From contig NZ_CP046566.1 in NCBI RefSeq assembly GCF_009740285.1, positions 2,042,501-2,106,500 of the forward strand: DNA of 64,000 nt, read 5' to 3'. The translations under genes and the position numbers were made by a program. Below are positions 17,765-27,021 of the stretch, in pieces (position 1 is the stretch's first letter; every line of letters starts with the position of its first letter). The notes under the pieces were generated by a model. It had not been told where the DNA came from and searched no databases. It saw only the letters and a program-made list of their open reading frames with translations. The DNA comes from Phnomibacter ginsenosidimutans (GTDB lineage Bacteria; Bacteroidota; Bacteroidia; Chitinophagales; Chitinophagaceae).

Positions 17765-17817
17765 GACCGGCCGATTCTGGTAGATTTCATTTCATCAACT
17801 TTTAAATTTCTTTTGAT

Positions 17818-18162
17818 ATGCCTCGTTCAAAAAATGCTGTTGCCAGCCGTGCCCGTCGTAAAAGAGTTCTCGACCAGGCCAAAGGCTTTTATGGCAAGCG
17901 TAAAAATGTATATACTGTTGCCAAGAATATTGTAGAAAAAGGTTTGACTTACAGCTATGTTGGCCGCAAACTCAAGAAGCGTGAATACCGTGCTTTGTGG
18001 ATTGCCCGTATCAACGCTGCCGTACGTGAAGAAGGTTTGACCTACAGCGTATTCATGCACAAGCTGGCCGAAAAGGGTATTACCCTCGACCGCAAAGTGC
18101 TGGCTGACCTGGCTATGAATGAGCCTGCTTCATTCAAGAAGCTGGTTGAATCAGTGAAGTAA
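17818..18162 (+). CDS. rplT: 50S ribosomal protein L20
   Basis: A 114-residue early-assembly protein that binds 23S rRNA and in several bacteria represses its own operon. The N-terminal extension ([28 protein letters not shown]) and the globular domain with [17 protein letters not shown] and YSVFMHKL are intact. It is followed by a strong terminator hairpin. Confidence 0.97.
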   Translation: MPRSKNAVASRARRKRVLDQAKGFYGKRKNVYTVAKNIVEKGLTYSYVGRKLKKREYRALWIARINAAVREEGLTYSVFMHKLAEKGITLDRKVLADLAMNEPASFKKLVESVK

Positions 18163-18186
18163 GCATTGACATCATTGCAACAATAA

Positions 18187-18228
18187 CGTAACCGGAAAGG
18201 GATCGCATCCATTTCCGGTTATTTTTTT
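18187..18228 (+). terminator. Rho-independent terminator of rpmI-rplT
   Basis: AACCGGAAA (18190-18198) pairs with TTTCCGGTT (18212-18220), followed by A and a run of seven T. Confidence 0.9.
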
Positions 18229-18254
18229 GCATCCGCAATACCGCTGTAGAATAG

Positions 18255-18262
18255 TACTTTTG
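18255..18262 (+). promoter_or_regulatory. TAnnTTTG -7 element for arginine decarboxylase
   Basis: TACTTTTG lies 32 bases before the ATG at 18295. A TTTG at 18226-18229 lies 25 bases upstream, slightly longer than usual -33 spacing. Confidence 0.55.
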
Positions 18263-18294
18263 TCTGCCTCTTAAAAAACCACGCTTTCCGCAAA

Positions 18295-19725
18295 ATGAAC
18301 AGACGCATAGCCGACCTGGTGCAGAATACCTACACCGACCTCGTTCATCAGACTTTCGATTTTCCTCAGAAAGATTTTAATGTAGAAAATGGCTACCTCA
18401 AATTCAACGGTGTTGATTTGAAGTACCTGATTGAAAAATATGGCACGCCTTTAAAAATCAGTTACCTGCCCAAAATTGGCAGCCAGATTAAGCAGGCAAA
18501 AACCATGTTTGCCAATGCCATTAAAAAGCATAAATACGAAGGACAGTACTACTATTGCTACTGCACCAAGAGCAGCCATTTCAGCTTTGTAGTGGAAGAA
18601 GCGTTAAAGCACGGCATTCATCTCGAAACATCGTTTGCTTACGATATCGAGATTATTAATAAGCTCTACGAACGCCGCAAAATCAACAAAGAGATTCACA
18701 TCATTTGCAACGGCTACAAGCAGAAATCTTATACCAGCCGCATTGCCAAATTGCTCAATTCGGGTTTCAAAAATGTGGTACCCATCCTCGACAACAAAGA
18801 CGAATTGCTGGCTTACAAAAAGTCGGTAAAAGTGCCTTTTAAACTGGGTATTCGGGTAGCTGCAGAAGAAGAACCTACTTTTCCTTTTTACACCAGTCGA
18901 CTGGGCATTCGGGCAAAAGATATTCTGGAATTTTACGTAGACAACATTGAAGGTTACGAAGACAAGTTTCAGCTGAAGATGCTCCACATCTTTTTGAACA
19001 AGGGTATTAAAGATGATATCTACTACTGGAGTGAACTGAACAAAGTAGTGAACCTCTATTGCCAGCTGAAGAAGATTTGTCCCGAGTTGGATTCTATCAA
19101 TATTGGTGGCGGGTTCCCCATTAAGCATAGCCTTGGTTTTGACTACGACTACCAATTTATGATCAATGAAATTGTAGGCGTTATCAAAGCGGCTTGTAAA
19201 AAAGCGAAGGTGCCCATGCCCAATATTTTCACTGAGTTTGGTAGCTATACCGTGGGTGAAAGCATGGCACACATTTACAGTGTGATAGGTGAAAAAGTAC
19301 AGAACGACCGTGAGTGCTGGTACATGATTGATTCATCTTTCATTACCACTTTGCCCGATACATGGGGCATAGGTGAGAAGTTCTTGATGCTGCCCGTCAA
19401 CAAATGGGAAAACCCATACCAGCGTGTGGTATTAGGCGGTATCACTTGTGATAGCCACGACTACTATGATTCAGAAGAACACATCAACGAAGTGTTTTTG
19501 CCAAAGCTCAATGGTGAGAGTGCAGAACCACTGTATGTTGGTTTCTTCCATACAGGTGCTTATCAAGATCAGATTAGTGGTTACGGTGGTATCAAGCACT
19601 GTATGATTCCATCGCCCAAACATGTGATTTTGGAGCACGACAAAAATGGCAAACTCATAGATTGGGTATATGCAAAAGAGCAATCCGCTCAAAGCATGCT
19701 CAAGCTACTGGGCTATATTAAATAA
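18295..19725 (+). CDS. Arginine decarboxylase, PLP fold III type
   Basis: A 476-residue PLP-dependent decarboxylase of the alanine-racemase-like fold, the form annotated as arginine decarboxylase across Bacteroidota. It makes agmatine, a polyamine precursor. The PLP-binding lysine lies in YYCYCTKSSHFSFV near residue 84. The glycine-rich phosphate site is INIGGGFPIKH near 266-276, and the catalytic cysteine region reads VVLGGITCDSHDYYDS near 378-393. At 476 residues it is shorter than E. coli SpeA (about 650). A carboxynorspermidine decarboxylase-like role is the main alternative. Confidence 0.85.
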   Translation: MNRRIADLVQNTYTDLVHQTFDFPQKDFNVENGYLKFNGVDLKYLIEKYGTPLKISYLPKIGSQIKQAKTMFANAIKKHKYEGQYYYCYCTKSSHFSFVVEEALKHGIHLETSFAYDIEIINKLYERRKINKEIHIICNGYKQKSYTSRIAKLLNSGFKNVVPILDNKDELLAYKKSVKVPFKLGIRVAAEEEPTFPFYTSRLGIRAKDILEFYVDNIEGYEDKFQLKMLHIFLNKGIKDDIYYWSELNKVVNLYCQLKKICPELDSINIGGGFPIKHSLGFDYDYQFMINEIVGVIKAACKKAKVPMPNIFTEFGSYTVGESMAHIYSVIGEKVQNDRECWYMIDSSFITTLPDTWGIGEKFLMLPVNKWENPYQRVVLGGITCDSHDYYDSEEHINEVFLPKLNGESAEPLYVGFFHTGAYQDQISGYGGIKHCMIPSPKHVILEHDKNGKLIDWVYAKEQSAQSMLKLLGYIK

Positions 19726-19737
19726 GGAATTTGACAA

Positions 19738-19760
19738 GCGGCCTTCGGGTCGCTTTTTTT
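19738..19760 (+). terminator. Terminator after arginine decarboxylase
   Basis: GCGGCC and GGTCGC pair (one G-U) around a stable TTCG tetraloop (19744-19747), followed by seven T at 19754-19760. Confidence 0.88.
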
Positions 19761-19792
19761 ATGCCTACTTTTCGTATTCAAAAAACGGAGAT

Positions 19793-20263
19793 ATGAAACA
19801 ATGGAAGTTGGCAATAGCTGCTGTTCTTATTTTTAGTTCAACCTGGAATGCTGGTTTTGCTCAAACCACGGCAGAAGAAAAAGCAGTGGCTGCAGTCATC
19901 AATAAGATGTTTGATGCCATGCGGCAGGCTGATTCAGTAGGTATCATACAAGCGTTTGCTGCCAATGCCCATATGGAAACCATTGCTAAAACCAAACAAC
20001 AAACTGACACAGTAAGAGGAAATACGGTTGCACAATTTGCTTCATCCATTACCAAACAAAAAGCCGGTGCACTGGATGAACGCATTACCATTGGTGCCAT
20101 TCACATTGATGGTAATATGGCCACCGCCTGGACGCCCTATCAGTTTTATTTCAATGGCCAGTTTAGCCATTGCGGTGTCAATTCTTTTCAACTCGTAAAA
20201 CTCAATGGCGAGTGGAAAATTCAATACATTATTGATACCCGGCGCAAAGACAACTGTCTTTAA
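19793..20263 (+). CDS. Secreted SnoaL/DUF4440-like protein
   Basis: A 156-residue exported protein with a signal peptide ending near residue 24 (GFAQTT). The mature part has the NTF2-like fold pattern: a helix (EEKAVAAVINKMFDAMRQAD) and strands including GNMATAWTPYQFYFNGQFSHCGVNSFQLVKLNGEWKIQYI. It most resembles DUF4440/SnoaL-like proteins, a fold used both for small enzymes and for binding; the function is unknown. The ATG at 19793 is chosen because earlier in-frame sequence overlaps the decarboxylase and a terminator. Its stop overlaps the convergent gene's stop by 4 bases. Confidence 0.8.
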   Translation: MKQWKLAIAAVLIFSSTWNAGFAQTTAEEKAVAAVINKMFDAMRQADSVGIIQAFAANAHMETIAKTKQQTDTVRGNTVAQFASSITKQKAGALDERITIGAIHIDGNMATAWTPYQFYFNGQFSHCGVNSFQLVKLNGEWKIQYIIDTRRKDNCL

Positions 20264-21543
20264 TTTACTTTGAGTTTGTACTTCTTATTCACCTTAGGGT
20301 CGGTGAAGAATTTTTCTACATCTTCCTGAGTCAGATTGTCATCAAACTCAACCAGCGGCAGATCTACCAGCTGCAAGCGGGCTGATTTCAGCTCTTCTTG
20401 CATTTTTTTAATCTTAGCTTGCACATTCACATCCCGATTACCTACAATCGCGTTTTCACTAACCAGATATTCTAACCGCTTGGCTACAGAACGCACCTGA
20501 GTAGCAGTGTTTTGCTCCTGCACTTTATTGGGCGACACTGCTTCTTTTACAGGCACCAGCGTAAGACCAACACTAGGCAATATTTTACCGAAATTCTTGG
20601 CTCCATTAGATTCTCCGGCGGTGCTGAGAGCGGTGCCTGCCAGAGCAGTGCAAGAACTGGTAATGTCGAAACCAGTTCTGGTAGATTTGGTTTTTTTAAT
20701 GTTTCTGCTCAATACATAGAACGTGAGTTTCAATTGGGCAACATAAGAAGCTACTTCGTTGCTTACCCTTTTGTGCAGCATGTTTTGCGTGGGATAATCT
20801 ATACCCGGACGGATGAAGATTTTTACTTCTGCAGTATCTCTGTTGTAAAATTTATCTGCGCCAACAAAACGAAGTGTCAGCATTTTTTGACGGGCTGTAT
20901 CATTATCACGAATAAAATCATAAGGTACCATCCACTCAAATTCATCATCACATTTTCTTACAGATGTATAGTTGGCAATTGGAATATTGGTGTACATCGT
21001 AATGTGCTCTGTAGGAAAAGTTCCTTCATCACATTGAATACGAAACTTCACAGAGTCGCCTTCTTCTAAAGTAAGGTTGTTGCTGATGGTTGGCTTTAAT
21101 TTCGATGCTACAATTTCTGTACTGTAAAATACGATGGTACAGAAAGTGTCTACCTTTTCAGCAGCATTAATCAGCGATTGTACGCCCATTTCTACTCTGT
21201 ATTGCACGTCGTATTTCAGCTTGCCACTTTTGAAATATGACTTTTCTGCTTTAAAAAACAACTGACCATTGTTCTTATCGAGCTTTACACCAACAGGCGC
21301 ATTCTTCAAATACCAATAATAGTTTTTAGCGGGCTTATTAATTTCAAATCCATACTGCAACACAGAATCTACATGCAGCGTGAAATACGGATTCATATTG
21401 ATGATGCGCAGTTTAATGGCGTCTAAAGAATCCTGATAGCTAATAGTGCTATCTGCCTTGTGCACATGAAGACTATCCTGAGCCTGCAAAGAGGAGTGAA
21501 GGAACAATACAACGAAAAAGCTCAACAGTACTTTCAATTTCAT
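20260..21543 (-). CDS. Secreted protein of unknown function
   Basis: A 427-residue exported protein I do not recognise. A signal peptide (MKLKVLLSFFVVLFLHSSLQAQ) is followed by about 240 residues of beta-rich sequence. That part includes APVGVKLDKNNGQLFFKAEKSYFKSG, which looks like a cadherin-like or Ig-like domain. The C-terminal part contains a helical stretch (RSVAKRLEYLVSENAIVGNRDVNVQAKIKKMQEELKSARLQLV) that could form a coiled coil. No lipobox and no T9SS sorting domain are seen, so it is probably periplasmic. It stands alone on the minus strand. Confidence 0.75.
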   Translation of the reverse strand: MKLKVLLSFFVVLFLHSSLQAQDSLHVHKADSTISYQDSLDAIKLRIINMNPYFTLHVDSVLQYGFEINKPAKNYYWYLKNAPVGVKLDKNNGQLFFKAEKSYFKSGKLKYDVQYRVEMGVQSLINAAEKVDTFCTIVFYSTEIVASKLKPTISNNLTLEEGDSVKFRIQCDEGTFPTEHITMYTNIPIANYTSVRKCDDEFEWMVPYDFIRDNDTARQKMLTLRFVGADKFYNRDTAEVKIFIRPGIDYPTQNMLHKRVSNEVASYVAQLKLTFYVLSRNIKKTKSTRTGFDITSSCTALAGTALSTAGESNGAKNFGKILPSVGLTLVPVKEAVSPNKVQEQNTATQVRSVAKRLEYLVSENAIVGNRDVNVQAKIKKMQEELKSARLQLVDLPLVEFDDNLTQEDVEKFFTDPKVNKKYKLKVN

Positions 21544-21670
21544 AGCGATTTACTTTCAGATAACGTAGTAGCGAAGCGAACTGTTAATGAATTTTTTTAT
21601 CAATTATTGTTTGTTTTCAACCTACAACACACTGATAACGAAACTCCTTGAGCGAAAGTACGCAGTAAAT

Positions 21671-21708
21671 GCAAAAGCCTCTCCGAAGAATCGGAGAGGC
21701 TTAAAAAA
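21671..21708 (-). terminator. Terminator downstream of hsp20
   Basis: A perfect 12-bp stem (AAGCCTCTCCGA at 21675-21686, TCGGAGAGGCTT at 21691-21702, loop AGAA). Read leftward it is followed by TTTT, so it can end the hsp20 transcript; the A-run on the other side would serve rightward transcription. Confidence 0.8.
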
Positions 21709-21750
21709 ACCAACTGCTATACGTGCATGCAAAAGCATGCTATATCTGTA

Positions 21751-22185
21751 TTACTGAATACTGATTTGCTTTTGCACAGGCTGCGCTTCTGCTTTTTTAG
21801 GCAGCAATACTTTCAGAATGCCCTGTTCGTATTTTGCCTGAATACCGTCAGTGTTCACCTTGTCATCAAGGAAAAACGAACGGCTGAAAGAAGGCAGTGT
21901 AAACTCTTTGCGGGCAAATTGGATACTGTTTGCGGTTTCTTCTGGTGCTTTGTAAGCAATTACCAGATGACCATCTTCAATATTCAGGGTGAATGCTTCT
22001 TTGCTGCGACCGGGTGCCAGCAATTCTAAATGAAAGGCATCTGCGGTTTCTGCAATGTTTACCGGAGCGGTATAAGGCTGCTGTACTGCCTGGCCAAAGC
22101 TGCGTTCCATATCGGCGAGCAAGCTGTTGAATACACCATTGAAACGGTTACCATAAGGGCGGGTGATAAATTTAGTCTGTGTCAT
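21751..22185 (-). CDS. Hsp20/alpha-crystallin family small heat shock protein
   Basis: A 144-residue ATP-independent chaperone that holds unfolding proteins. The alpha-crystallin domain spans about residues 38-140: PAVNIAETADAFHLELLAPGRSKEAFTLNIEDGHLVI, then the ARKEFTLPSFSRSFFLDDKV stretch and YEQGILKVLLPKK, the conserved G-I-L motif. The ATG at 22185 gives the usual MTQTKFITRPYGN start. The short C-terminal tail (QPVQKQISIQ) carries an I-x-I motif used in oligomer assembly. Confidence 0.92.
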   Translation of the reverse strand: MTQTKFITRPYGNRFNGVFNSLLADMERSFGQAVQQPYTAPVNIAETADAFHLELLAPGRSKEAFTLNIEDGHLVIAYKAPEETANSIQFARKEFTLPSFSRSFFLDDKVNTDGIQAKYEQGILKVLLPKKAEAQPVQKQISIQ

Positions 22186-22457
22186 ATGCTTTCGATTTTT
22201 TGTTTGATTTGTTTGACCAAACGGAATCAAAGCCCGTACCATCGTCTTTTAGTACCCCATTTGTCAGTAAATGATAGCATCTTATTTCAAATTAAAGACA
22301 AAATGGCATTATTGGTTTGAGAAAGAAGACATTGTGGCGTAAATGGGGTGTCTTTTCGATTTCAGCAATTATCACATGCTGATTGAAACGACAGGTACAA
22401 CGAATGCATCATTGCCGCAACTTTGCACATTATTTATTCGCATAAACTTTACGCATT

Positions 22458-22871
22458 ATGTATCCTGCCGAGATAGTTGAACCCATGAAGGCTGAGTTGA
22501 CTGAATATGGTTTTGAAGAGTTGTTGACACCCGCCGATGTAGATGAGCAAATGAAAAAACAAGGCACCACACTGGTAATGATCAACAGTGTATGCGGTTG
22601 TAGCGCTGGTAGTGCCCGCCCTGGTGTGCTGATGGCCGTGCACAACGCCAGCAAAAAGCCAGATTTTCTCACCACTTCATTTGCTGGTTTCGACCGCGAA
22701 GCCGTAGCTCAGGTTCGCCAGTATTTGTTGCCTTATCCTCCGTCTTCACCAGCTATTGCGTTGCTGAAAGATGGCCAGGTGGTACACATGCTGGAGCGTC
22801 ATCAGATTGAAGGCCGCCCTGCACAAGTTATTGCCAGTAACCTTATCAGTGCCTTTGAGCAGCACTGCTAA
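22458..22871 (+). CDS. BrxA/BrxB family bacilliredoxin
   Basis: A 137-residue thioredoxin-fold protein of the YphP/BrxA/BrxB family, which removes thiol adducts from proteins. The active site is the CGC motif at residues 46-48 (NSVCGCSAG), as in the Bacillus proteins, not a CxxC. The family start MYPAEIVEPMKAEL and C-terminal ERHQIEGRPAQVIA are present. Many Bacteroidota carry this gene; the low-molecular-weight thiol it acts on in this organism is not shown by the sequence. Confidence 0.93.
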   Translation: MYPAEIVEPMKAELTEYGFEELLTPADVDEQMKKQGTTLVMINSVCGCSAGSARPGVLMAVHNASKKPDFLTTSFAGFDREAVAQVRQYLLPYPPSSPAIALLKDGQVVHMLERHQIEGRPAQVIASNLISAFEQHC

Positions 22872-22898
22872 TCAAACTATTCAACGCTTTGTATAAAA

Positions 22899-22929
22899 AG
22901 ACCTTTCCGTTTCGGCGGGAAGGTTTTTA
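22899..22929 (+). terminator. Terminator after the bacilliredoxin gene
   Basis: A 9-bp stem ACCTTTCCG/CGGGAAGGT (one T-G pair) around 22901-22923, followed by five T. Confidence 0.82.
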
Positions 22930-22971
22930 TTTGCTATTCACTCAGGCATTGTCTGTAAAAAGCCACGTTGC

Positions 22972-24263
22972 ATGTACCCCAATTTGTATTTTTTCCTCAA
23001 GGAAGTTTTTGGTGTAGAAATTCAATTTTTCAAACTCATCAATACGTTTGGTTTTCTGGTAGCACTGGCTTTTTTGAGTGCTGCATGGGCACTCACTACC
23101 GAGCTCAAACGCCGTCAGCAAGCGGGTTGGCTGGGTTTTACCGAAACACAAATAACCGTGGGTGATGGGGCGCCCATGAGTGATATTATCTGGAATGCTT
23201 TCTTTGGATTCATCATCGGTTTCAAATTCATTGGCTTTTTTACAGATAAAGAGAATGCACTGGCCGATCCGCAAGCCTTTTTGCTGAGCGGCATGGGCAA
23301 TTTGCCCGCCGGAATTTTGGCGGCCATTGGTTTTGCCGCATGGCGCTGGTACAGTGGCAATAAAACCAAACTGAGCAAACCCGAAAAACGCAGCATCCGT
23401 ATTTGGCCCAGTGACAGGGTAGGCGATATGATTGTATTGGCAGCGGTGTTTGGTTTTGGTGGTGCTAAACTCTTTCACAACTTCGAAAACTGGGAAGAGT
23501 TGGTGGCCGATCCTGTAAATGCGCTGCTCTCTTTCAGTGGCCTTACCTTTTATGGTGGTTTGATTTGTGCTGGTGCCGCTATTGTGTGGTATGCCCGCAA
23601 ACACAAAATCAACCTTTGGCATTTGGTCGATTCATTTGGTCCGGCACTGATGCTGGCCTATGCCGTAGGCCGTATTGGCTGTCAGGTAGCCGGCGACGGC
23701 GACTGGGGTGTGGCCAACAGTGCTTATGTAGCCGACGAGCAGGGCAAAGCTGTTTTAGCCAGCAGTCCCAAGCAATGGAATGACAGCGCCACCGTACACC
23801 TCAACTATTTTAAAAGAGCACAGCACGGTGTGAAGGAAGTAAATACCACTGCCGATATTTTGCACAGCAGCTATGTGGCACCTTCTTTTTACCCACTTGG
23901 ATGGTAGCTTATACTTATCCGAACAATGTATTGAGCGAAGGCATACCAGTACCCGGCTATGAAGGCCAGTGGAGCAACCGCTTGCCACTCCCGGTTTTTC
24001 CAACTCCATTCTATGAAACTGTAATGGGGCTGCTACTTTTTGCAGGATTGTGGTTCTTGCGTTCCCGCATTTTGGCACCGGGCGTTTTATTTGGCGTGTA
24101 CCTCATTATGAATGGTACCGAACGTTTCCTCATCGAAAAAATAAGGGTAAACACCACCAACGAGCTGCTGGGTTTTCATCCGTCGCAGGCCGAACTCATT
24201 GCCTTAGCCCTCATTTTGGTGGGAGTGGGCGTTATCCTTTATAAGCGGAAAGCCAAAGCGTAA
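22972..24263 (+). CDS. lgt: Prolipoprotein diacylglyceryl transferase Lgt (frameshifted)
   Basis: Inner-membrane enzyme that adds diacylglycerol to the lipobox cysteine of prolipoproteins. The first frame (22972-23907) has several TM segments, LTFYGGLICAGAAIVW, and the signature AYAVGRIGCQVAGDGDWG near residues 227-244, equivalent to the family GRxGNFxNxE region. It ends early at a TAG. The rest of the enzyme, FPTPFYETVMGLLLF to MNGTERFLIEKIRVN, is in another frame to 24263. One T added to the run at 23886-23890 joins them as APSFLPTWMVAYTYP, about 430 residues. An insert of about 50 residues before the break is a feature of Bacteroidota Lgt. The gene is normally essential, so an error in the sequence is likely. 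Confidence 0.92.
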
Positions 24264-24313
24264 CCTTCTATTTACTGCATCCGTCTCACCTGCATTCCGG
24301 GTGAAACTCACTA

Positions 24314-24340
24314 AAAGAGCCCCGAAATGGGCTCTTTCCG
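24314..24340 (+). terminator. Hairpin after lgt
   Basis: AAAGAGCCC (24314-24322) pairs with GGGCTCTTT (24329-24337) around a 6-base loop. The T-tail is only three bases, so termination strength is uncertain. Confidence 0.65.
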
Positions 24341-24452
24341 TTTGTACCTGTATTTAGCCAGTTATCTTGTTTTCTATTGTACTAAGCAATACAAGGTACC
24401 AATCTTTGCCCAATCAATTTCATCAGATCAAACGAACCAAAAACAACACACC

Positions 24453-26912
24453 ATGAAACCATTATCCTCACTGCTTGGTATCGCATTTTCAACATTGCTG
24501 GCTACAGGCCTGCAGGCGCAAACCACCACAAAAGGCGGACTTAAAGGACAGGTACAATCGGGGGGCAAGGGCGTAGACGCCGCCACAGTAGCATTATTAA
24601 AAACTAAAGATTCATCGCTGGTAAAGCTCAGTGTGAGCAATTCGGCAGGCCAATACGAACTAGAACAAATTTTGGCTGGTCAGTATTTGTTACGCATTTC
24701 TGCCGTAGGGTATCAGCCATCATTTACAAAAGCAACCATTGTAGCCGGAGAAACCAAGGATGCTGGAACCACAGAACTGGAAGCAGCCGCAGGAAAGTTG
24801 CAAGATGTAGTGGTAACGGTAAAAAAACCATTGGTGGAGCAAAAGCTTGACCGCACAGTGGTGAACATAGAGGGCCAGGCCAGCAATGCAGGTATCACAG
24901 CATTGGAGGTGTTGGAAAAATCGCCCGGCATCACTGTAGACAAAGACGGCAACATTAGCCTGAAAGGCAAGGCCGGCGTAATGGTATTGATTGATGGCAA
25001 ACCCACTTACATGAGTGGCACCGATTTGGCCAACTACCTGCGCAACCTGCCAAGCAACCAATTGGAATTATTGGAAATTATGACCAATCCTCCCGCTAAA
25101 TACGATGCTGCCGGCAATGCTGGTATCATCAATATCAAAACCAAAAAGAACAAGGCGAAAGGTTTCAATGGTTCATTTACGGTAGGGGGTGGCCAGGGTG
25201 TTTACCCTAAATTAAACAACAGCCTCAACCTGAATTATCGCAATAACAAGTGGAATTTGTTTGGCAACTATTCGTCTTATTACAACAAGAATTTTCAGGA
25301 GCTGGAATTGCAGCGGGTCTTTCGCAACCAGACCACTCAGCAAGTAGTGAGTAATTTTGAGCAAATCGCAAAGATGCGCCGCGAAAACATGGGGCACAAT
25401 GCGAAGCTGGGTTTTGATTACTATGCCAGTAAAAAAACGACCTTGGGAGTTACGCTGACTGGTTTTAGCAACAAAAGCGACAATAGCAATACCAACAGTA
25501 CCCTTATCAAAGACCCGTCAAATGTGCTTGTGTCTCGTACAGAAGCGGCCAATTCAATTGACATGCGCTTTAAAAACTGGGGCGCCAATGCCAACCTTCG
25601 TCACCAGTTTGACAGCACCGGACGTGAGCTGACTGCAGATGTGGATGTACTGCAATACCGCAACAAGAATGATCAGCATTTTGCCAACTACTTTTTTGAT
25701 AAAGACGGCAGCAAACTGCAGGAAGATGAATACCTGCGTGGCGATTTGCCATCCACCATCAACATCTACAGTGCCAAGGTTGATTACACGCATCCGTTGA
25801 AAGGCAAGGCTCGTTTTGAGGCCGGTGTAAAAACCAGTATAGTAAAAACCGATAACGATGCCCGCTACACAGAGTTTGACCATAGCACCGGCAGCTGGAT
25901 TATTGATACCGACCGCAGCAATCATTTCATTTATACTGAAAACATCAATGCGGCTTACGTGAACATGTCGAAAGAGTTTAGCAAAAAATGGAGTGGCCAG
26001 TTGGGGTTGCGGGCAGAAAACACCAATGCCAAAGGCGATCAGGTAACTTCATCACTCGACTTTACCCGTTCGTACACACAGTTATTTCCTACGGCATATG
26101 TTCAATATGCAGCCAATGAAAAACACAGCTTTGTGTTGAACTATGGCCGCCGCATTGAACGCCCTGACTACGAAGACATGAACCCGTTCATTTACTTCCT
26201 TGATAAATACACATATCAAACAGGCAACCCTAATCTGACACCACAGTTTGCACACAACATCGAACTGTCGCACAGCTTCAAAGGCTTTCTTAACACGACC
26301 ATCAACTACACCCGCACCACGGATATGATGTCGGAAGTGTTTCGCCAGGATGATGCCACCAATACCACATTCGTTACCAAAGACAATGTGGCCAACAGCC
26401 GCCAGATTGGTGTAAGCATCAACGCAGGTGTGCCCGTAACCAAGTGGTGGAGAACCAACGTGTATGTGAATGCCTTTCACAACAAGTTTAGCGGTGAAAT
26501 AAACGGTGGCTATCTCGAACTCGATATGAACGGTTGGATGACCAACATTCAAAACCAGTTTACTTTCAAAAAGGGTTGGGGTGGCGAAATCAGTGGTTTT
26601 TACCGCAGCCGTATGCTCGAAGGCGTATTGACTGCTCAGTCGATGGGCGTTATCAATTTTGCCGTAACCAAAAAAATGATGAAAGACAAAGGTCAATTGC
26701 GCCTCAACTTCCGTGATCCATTTGATCTGCAGTATTTCCGTGGTACCGTAAAATACCAGAACATTGATTTGCGCATCAAAAACCAGTGGGACAATCAGGT
26801 ACTCAATATCAGCTTTACCTACCGTTTTGGTAAGCCGGTAAAAGGACCATCACCCCGCAAAAACGGTGGTGCCGGCGACGAACAAAACCGGGTAAAATCT
26901 GGCGGTAACTAA
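24453..26912 (+). CDS. TonB-dependent receptor, outer-membrane beta-barrel family (OMP_b-brl_3)
   Basis: An outer-membrane receptor of 819 residues. A signal peptide (to about residue 23, LQAQ) is followed by a carboxypeptidase-regulatory-like domain (about 28-110, GGLKGQVQSGGKGVDAATVALL). A plug domain follows (about 120-225: GITALEVLEKSPGITVDKDGNISLKGKAGVMVLIDGKPTYM). The barrel belongs to the OMP_b-brl_3 type and includes NYGRRIERPDYEDMNPFIYFLDKYTYQTGNPNL. It is not the longer SusC form and no SusD partner is adjacent, so the substrate is unknown. The ATG at 24453 places the signal peptide at the N-terminus. Confidence 0.9.
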   Translation: MKPLSSLLGIAFSTLLATGLQAQTTTKGGLKGQVQSGGKGVDAATVALLKTKDSSLVKLSVSNSAGQYELEQILAGQYLLRISAVGYQPSFTKATIVAGETKDAGTTELEAAAGKLQDVVVTVKKPLVEQKLDRTVVNIEGQASNAGITALEVLEKSPGITVDKDGNISLKGKAGVMVLIDGKPTYMSGTDLANYLRNLPSNQLELLEIMTNPPAKYDAAGNAGIINIKTKKNKAKGFNGSFTVGGGQGVYPKLNNSLNLNYRNNKWNLFGNYSSYYNKNFQELELQRVFRNQTTQQVVSNFEQIAKMRRENMGHNAKLGFDYYASKKTTLGVTLTGFSNKSDNSNTNSTLIKDPSNVLVSRTEAANSIDMRFKNWGANANLRHQFDSTGRELTADVDVLQYRNKNDQHFANYFFDKDGSKLQEDEYLRGDLPSTINIYSAKVDYTHPLKGKARFEAGVKTSIVKTDNDARYTEFDHSTGSWIIDTDRSNHFIYTENINAAYVNMSKEFSKKWSGQLGLRAENTNAKGDQVTSSLDFTRSYTQLFPTAYVQYAANEKHSFVLNYGRRIERPDYEDMNPFIYFLDKYTYQTGNPNLTPQFAHNIELSHSFKGFLNTTINYTRTTDMMSEVFRQDDATNTTFVTKDNVANSRQIGVSINAGVPVTKWWRTNVYVNAFHNKFSGEINGGYLELDMNGWMTNIQNQFTFKKGWGGEISGFYRSRMLEGVLTAQSMGVINFAVTKKMMKDKGQLRLNFRDPFDLQYFRGTVKYQNIDLRIKNQWDNQVLNISFTYRFGKPVKGPSPRKNGGAGDEQNRVKSGGN

Positions 26913-26991
26913 TCGCATTTACATTTTGAGATTCTTACAGCAGGCAGGGCGGTTTTCCGTTCTGCCTGTTCGTTTCAGCAGGGTAGAAGAC

Positions 26992-26999
26992 TATCTTTG
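26992..26999 (+). promoter_or_regulatory. TAnnTTTG -7 element for yajQ
   Basis: TATCTTTG lies 22 bases before the ATG at 27022. It supports the short yajQ start over a longer in-frame opening at 26926. Confidence 0.6.
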
Positions 27000-27021
27000 C
27001 CCTCCAATAAAAGAAAACGAT

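Noticed and set aside
22299-22377. Loose inverted repeats (AAGACA/TGTCTT) upstream of the bacilliredoxin
   Set aside because: The matches are short and imperfect in an AT-rich stretch, so chance explains them.
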